8,456 nt of DNA from an archaeon. Lineage in GTDB: Archaea > Thermoproteota > Nitrososphaeria > Nitrososphaerales > CADDZS01. Under the pieces are notes generated by a model. It searched no databases. It saw nothing but the letters and a program-made list of their open reading frames with translations, and was not told the DNA's origin. The stretch lies in NCBI GenBank assembly GCA_021806865.1, contig JAKAPU010000118.1, positions 1 through 8,456 of the forward strand. Reading direction: 5' to 3'. The position numbers and the translations under genes are program-made. Positions 6,780 to 8,456 of the stretch are shown here, one piece after another (within the stretch, counting starts at the first letter, position 1; each line of letters starts with the position of its first letter).

Positions 6780-7676
6780 TTGCCAGAAAAGACCGCAGAT
6801 CTGTGGTGGCTGTTCTCAAGGCAGACCGTGAGTGTCACGCAGAAAGAGAGCGTCCTCAACGCCGCCATACTTATGCAGAAACGCAACTTCAGGCACCTCC
6901 CCGTGATCACAGACGAAGGGAGGATAACTGGCCTAGTTTCCGCGCAAGACATCATGGACTCGATTGCCCTAGTCCTGTACCCTGAGATATCTGCGAGCAA
7001 GGTCGCCGAATCACTTGACATTCCAGTCCACAGGATCATGGCACTTCACCCGATAGTTGTTGAAAAGGGCGATGGACTCTCTGAAGTCGTGAAGAAGCTC
7101 TGCACCAACAACATCGGCGCGCTTCCAGTCGTTGATGAGATGGGCAGAGTCCAGGGAATTATCACTCTGAGGGACATCGTCAGCCTCATCGGAACCGGCT
7201 CCGAACCCATGGGCATGCACGTTGGCGAGATAATGACGAAGAACGTGTACACCATAGACCCTGAGGCAACACTGCTTGATGCCGCAGTTATGATGTCAGA
7301 GCGCAGAGTCAGGCGTCTGCCTATTCTTTCCAAAAACGGAGAGCTCTCTGGCATGCTTTCAAACAAAGACATATTGAGACAGCTTGCGAAGCACTCTGTG
7401 CAAAGTGTAGAAGGGACCAAGTTCAATACCAGAATCTCAGAGCTAATGACACGCGAAGTAATCACCGTTGATGAGGAAGACGACGTTCGCACCGCAGCCT
7501 CGAGGATGATGATTTTTGGAATCGGTGGTCTTGGGATTCCGGGTTCGGGCACGCCGATTGCAGGTCTTGTGACAGAAAGAGACATTGTCCGTAAGCTCGT
7601 AGAACAGAAGTCGGTTAGCTTCCTTGTTCAGTCGATGAAGTTCGAACTAGAAGCAGAGAACGCGTACGCCAAGTGA
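6780..7676 (+). CDS. Tetra-CBS-domain protein, candidate nucleotide sensor
   Basis: The 298-residue protein consists almost entirely of four CBS motifs, at roughly residues 12-65, 84-138, 148-204 and 220-275. They show the typical ends: RHLPVITDEGRITGLVSAQDI, GALPVVDEMGRVQGIITLRDI, RRLPILSKNGELSGMLSNKDI, and TPIAGLVTERDI. Two such pairs would form two Bateman modules, which in other proteins bind AMP, ATP, SAM or related ligands. No catalytic, membrane or DNA-binding domain is visible. The start is TTG at 6780, placed six bases after GAGGAG (6768-6773) and three bases after the amidotransferase stop, so it is certainly in the same operon. The inferred role is an energy or SAM sensor acting on the synthase, perhaps by direct contact. 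CBS proteins are common in archaea and partners vary, so the ligand is unknown. Confidence 0.85.
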   Translation: MPEKTADLWWLFSRQTVSVTQKESVLNAAILMQKRNFRHLPVITDEGRITGLVSAQDIMDSIALVLYPEISASKVAESLDIPVHRIMALHPIVVEKGDGLSEVVKKLCTNNIGALPVVDEMGRVQGIITLRDIVSLIGTGSEPMGMHVGEIMTKNVYTIDPEATLLDAAVMMSERRVRRLPILSKNGELSGMLSNKDILRQLAKHSVQSVEGTKFNTRISELMTREVITVDEEDDVRTAASRMMIFGIGGLGIPGSGTPIAGLVTERDIVRKLVEQKSVSFLVQSMKFELEAENAYAK

Positions 7677-7722
7677 CAGTCAACAATAATACCTGCGCTT
7701 TCCAAAGCTAGCTCTGGTCCAG

Positions 7723-7989
7723 ATGAAGAGATCTTCTCTGTACGCCAGTCTGGATGAAAAGGAAAGGCAACGACTCAAGGATTTGGGTCTGGAGGAATGC
7801 AAATCTGCCTCCGCTTGTTACGACATCATCTCGAAGATGAGAATGCGCCACCTCGACCAGACAAAGATGATGCTCACTAGAATAGCACAAAGCTCCGATT
7901 TATTCTCGGAAGAAATTCAGCGAGGGATTGTGCAGAATAATCTGGAAGTGTTTGCAAAAGCAGTGAGCATGCTTCTTTTTGAAGAATGA
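7723..7989 (+). CDS. Small helical protein of unknown function
   Basis: I do not recognise this 88-residue protein. It has a charged N-terminal helix (LDEKERQRLKDLG, residues 10-22), a C-x5-C pair (Cys26, Cys32), a Met/Arg-rich segment (residues 38-52), and a second helix ending in VFAKAVSMLLFEE. There is no signal peptide or membrane span; heptad-like spacing of Leu/Ile/Met suggests a helical bundle or dimer. ATG at 7723 is the only usual start after the in-frame TAA at 7687. No Shine-Dalgarno is visible, so it may be leaderless, with a weak A/T element (AATAATAC) around 7685-7692. It follows the CBS gene by 46 bases on the same strand, so co-transcription is possible. The protein-like composition and undisturbed frame support a real gene. 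Confidence 0.65.
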   Translation: MKRSSLYASLDEKERQRLKDLGLEECKSASACYDIISKMRMRHLDQTKMMLTRIAQSSDLFSEEIQRGIVQNNLEVFAKAVSMLLFEE

Positions 7990-8004
7990 AACGAAGGGGC
8001 CTAT

Positions 8005-8021
8005 GAAGAGAGAGTCTCTTC
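8005..8021 (+). repeat. Perfect short hairpin GAAGAGA-GAG-TCTCTTC
   Basis: Seven perfect base pairs close a three-base loop, 15 bases after the stop of the small helical protein. No T tract follows, so intrinsic termination is unlikely. It could stabilise a 3' end or be a DNA binding site upstream of the RAM-domain gene. Confidence 0.45.
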
Positions 8022-8034
8022 GGAAAGACATAAT

Positions 8035-8054
8035 TAATTGCCAGAGCCCAATTA
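8035..8054. promoter_or_regulatory. Operator-like dyad TAATTG-N8-CAATTA upstream of the RAM-domain gene
   Basis: Two six-base arms in perfect inverted symmetry flank an eight-base spacer, overlapping the A/T-rich block (AATTAATT at 8032-8039, CAATTATC at 8049-8056). CAATTATC ends 27 bases before the ATG at 8084, close to the distance expected of a TATA box for a leaderless or nearly leaderless archaeal mRNA. Promoter and operator may therefore coincide. The assignment is inference. Confidence 0.4.
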
Positions 8055-8083
8055 TCTGATCTGTACCACGGTGTTCCATAGAA

Positions 8084-8314
8084 ATGCCAAGGGCAATTGT
8101 CCTAGTTAATGCAGACGTGGGCAAAGAATCAGAAGTCTACGCTTCCATAAAGCAGATTCCCGAGGTCGTCGAAGCGTATACTAGCTACGGCACCTACGAC
8201 ATTATAGCCATTGTCAATGCCGAGTCAAACGAAAGGCTGAAGGGAATCATAACCTCGAAGATCAGATCTATATCTTCAATTCGCTCGACGCTGAGCATGC
8301 CAGTCGTGGACTGA
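8084..8314 (+). CDS. Stand-alone Lrp/AsnC effector-binding (RAM) domain protein
   Basis: The 76-residue protein is a complete alpha/beta RAM domain of the Lrp/AsnC family without the N-terminal helix-turn-helix. It opens with strand RAIVLVNADVG (3-13), followed by a helix (ESEVYASIKQI), strand VVEAYTSYG, the conserved turn G-T-Y-D (36-39) with strand IIAIVNAE, a second helix (ERLKGIITSKI) and the last strand IRSTLSMPVV. Such domains oligomerise and bind amino acids at subunit interfaces. Alone, it could sense an amino acid and form mixed oligomers with a full Lrp, but it cannot bind DNA by itself. Stand-alone versions are common in archaea, notably Nitrososphaerota. The ATG at 8084 lacks a Shine-Dalgarno and fits the domain start exactly. 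Its nearness to glutamate synthesis genes makes amino acid sensing plausible, not proven. Confidence 0.85.
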   Translation: MPRAIVLVNADVGKESEVYASIKQIPEVVEAYTSYGTYDIIAIVNAESNERLKGIITSKIRSISSIRSTLSMPVVD

Positions 8315-8331
8315 TCGCACTGGCGATTTTC

Positions 8332-8456
8332 GTGGCAGAGACGAACGCCAACATACTGCATCTAACTGATGCAGATTTCTACTCGACGATCAAGAGCGAA
8401 GGTTTGCTACTTACCGATTTTTGGGCCGCGTGGTGTGGACCGTGCAGACAGATGGC
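8332..8456 (+). CDS. trxA: Thioredoxin, N-terminal part (cut by window edge)
   Basis: The first 41 residues of a thioredoxin run off the right edge, ending in TDFWAAWCGPCRQM. Cys35 and Cys38 form the redox-active WCGPC pair. This is a general disulfide reductase acting in the cytoplasm, normally reduced by thioredoxin reductase. The start is taken as GTG at 8332, giving MAETNANILHLTDADFY, which matches the usual length before the active site. The frame stays open upstream into the RAM-domain gene, but those residues look unlike a thioredoxin. No good Shine-Dalgarno is visible. The gap to the RAM-domain stop is 17 bases, so the two genes are probably co-transcribed. Confidence 0.85.
   Translation, partial: MAETNANILHLTDADFYSTIKSEGLLLTDFWAAWCGPCRQM

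Noticed and set aside
6773..6985. + strand frame starting at GTG 6773
   Set aside because: Arg-rich out-of-frame product; the TTG at 6780 has proper spacing to GAGGAG and gives four CBS domains.
6551..7039. 162-codon minus-strand frame across the amidotransferase/CBS junction
   Set aside because: It spans the antisense of two well-supported genes and shows no domain.
7046..7585. 179-codon minus-strand frame opposite the CBS gene
   Set aside because: Low-complexity Ser/Pro/Val product, explained as the mirror of the CBS repeats.
1..8456. CRISPR array, insertion sequence or attachment site
   Set aside because: No regularly spaced repeats, transposase or integrase fragments, or flanking direct repeats were seen.

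Overview
The window looks archaeal, most plausibly Nitrososphaerota (thaumarchaeal) or a close relative. This rests on gene content, since no rRNA or other phylogenetic marker is present. The signs are: glutamate synthase split into domain-sized genes with the archaeal-type KPGIGGHLPG substrate loop instead of the bacterial KPGEGGQLPG; a stand-alone Lrp/AsnC effector (RAM) domain without a DNA-binding part; a four-CBS-domain protein; T-rich rather than hairpin-plus-T termination; mixed use of Shine-Dalgarno starts (including TTG) and starts with no visible ribosome-binding site; and frequent AGA/AGG and ATA codons.

Layout. 1-228 is non-coding: oligo-T tracts on the + strand at the far left and a bulged inverted repeat. 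229-1827 (minus strand) encodes a YwrD-like gamma-glutamyltransferase with the catalytic Thr present; an in-frame extension to 1962 is possible but less likely. 1828-2367 is a divergent intergenic region holding a perfect 15-bp dyad and an A/T-rich TATA-like element. 2368-7676 (+) is a tight three-gene operon: an FMN/[3Fe-4S] glutamate synthase subunit, a glutaminase (class II amidotransferase) plus GXGXG subunit joined to it by an ATGA overlap, and, 3 nt later, a tetra-CBS protein starting at TTG behind a clear GAGGAG. 7723-7989 is an unrecognised small helical protein. 8084-8314 is a stand-alone RAM domain preceded by two inverted repeats. 8332 to the right edge is the start of a thioredoxin with WCGPC.

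How the genes fit together. The operon should carry out ammonia transfer from glutamine to 2-oxoglutarate to make glutamate. The amidotransferase releases ammonia, and the FMN/Fe-S subunit performs the reductive amination. No NAD(P)H-oxidising GltD is present, so ferredoxin or a distantly encoded reductase is the likely electron source. The co-transcribed CBS protein is a candidate adenylate or SAM sensor for this nitrogen step, and the divergent gamma-glutamyltransferase could feed glutamate from gamma-glutamyl compounds.

The most notable observation is that the FMN subunit contains an internal, degenerate second copy of its own barrel. That copy lacks the three Fe-S cysteines and the 2-oxoglutarate loop. 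Together with the domain split, this gives a permuted glutamate synthase: FMN, then pseudo-FMN, on one chain and GATase, then GXGXG, on the other. I see no mobile elements, CRISPR arrays, tRNAs or rRNAs.
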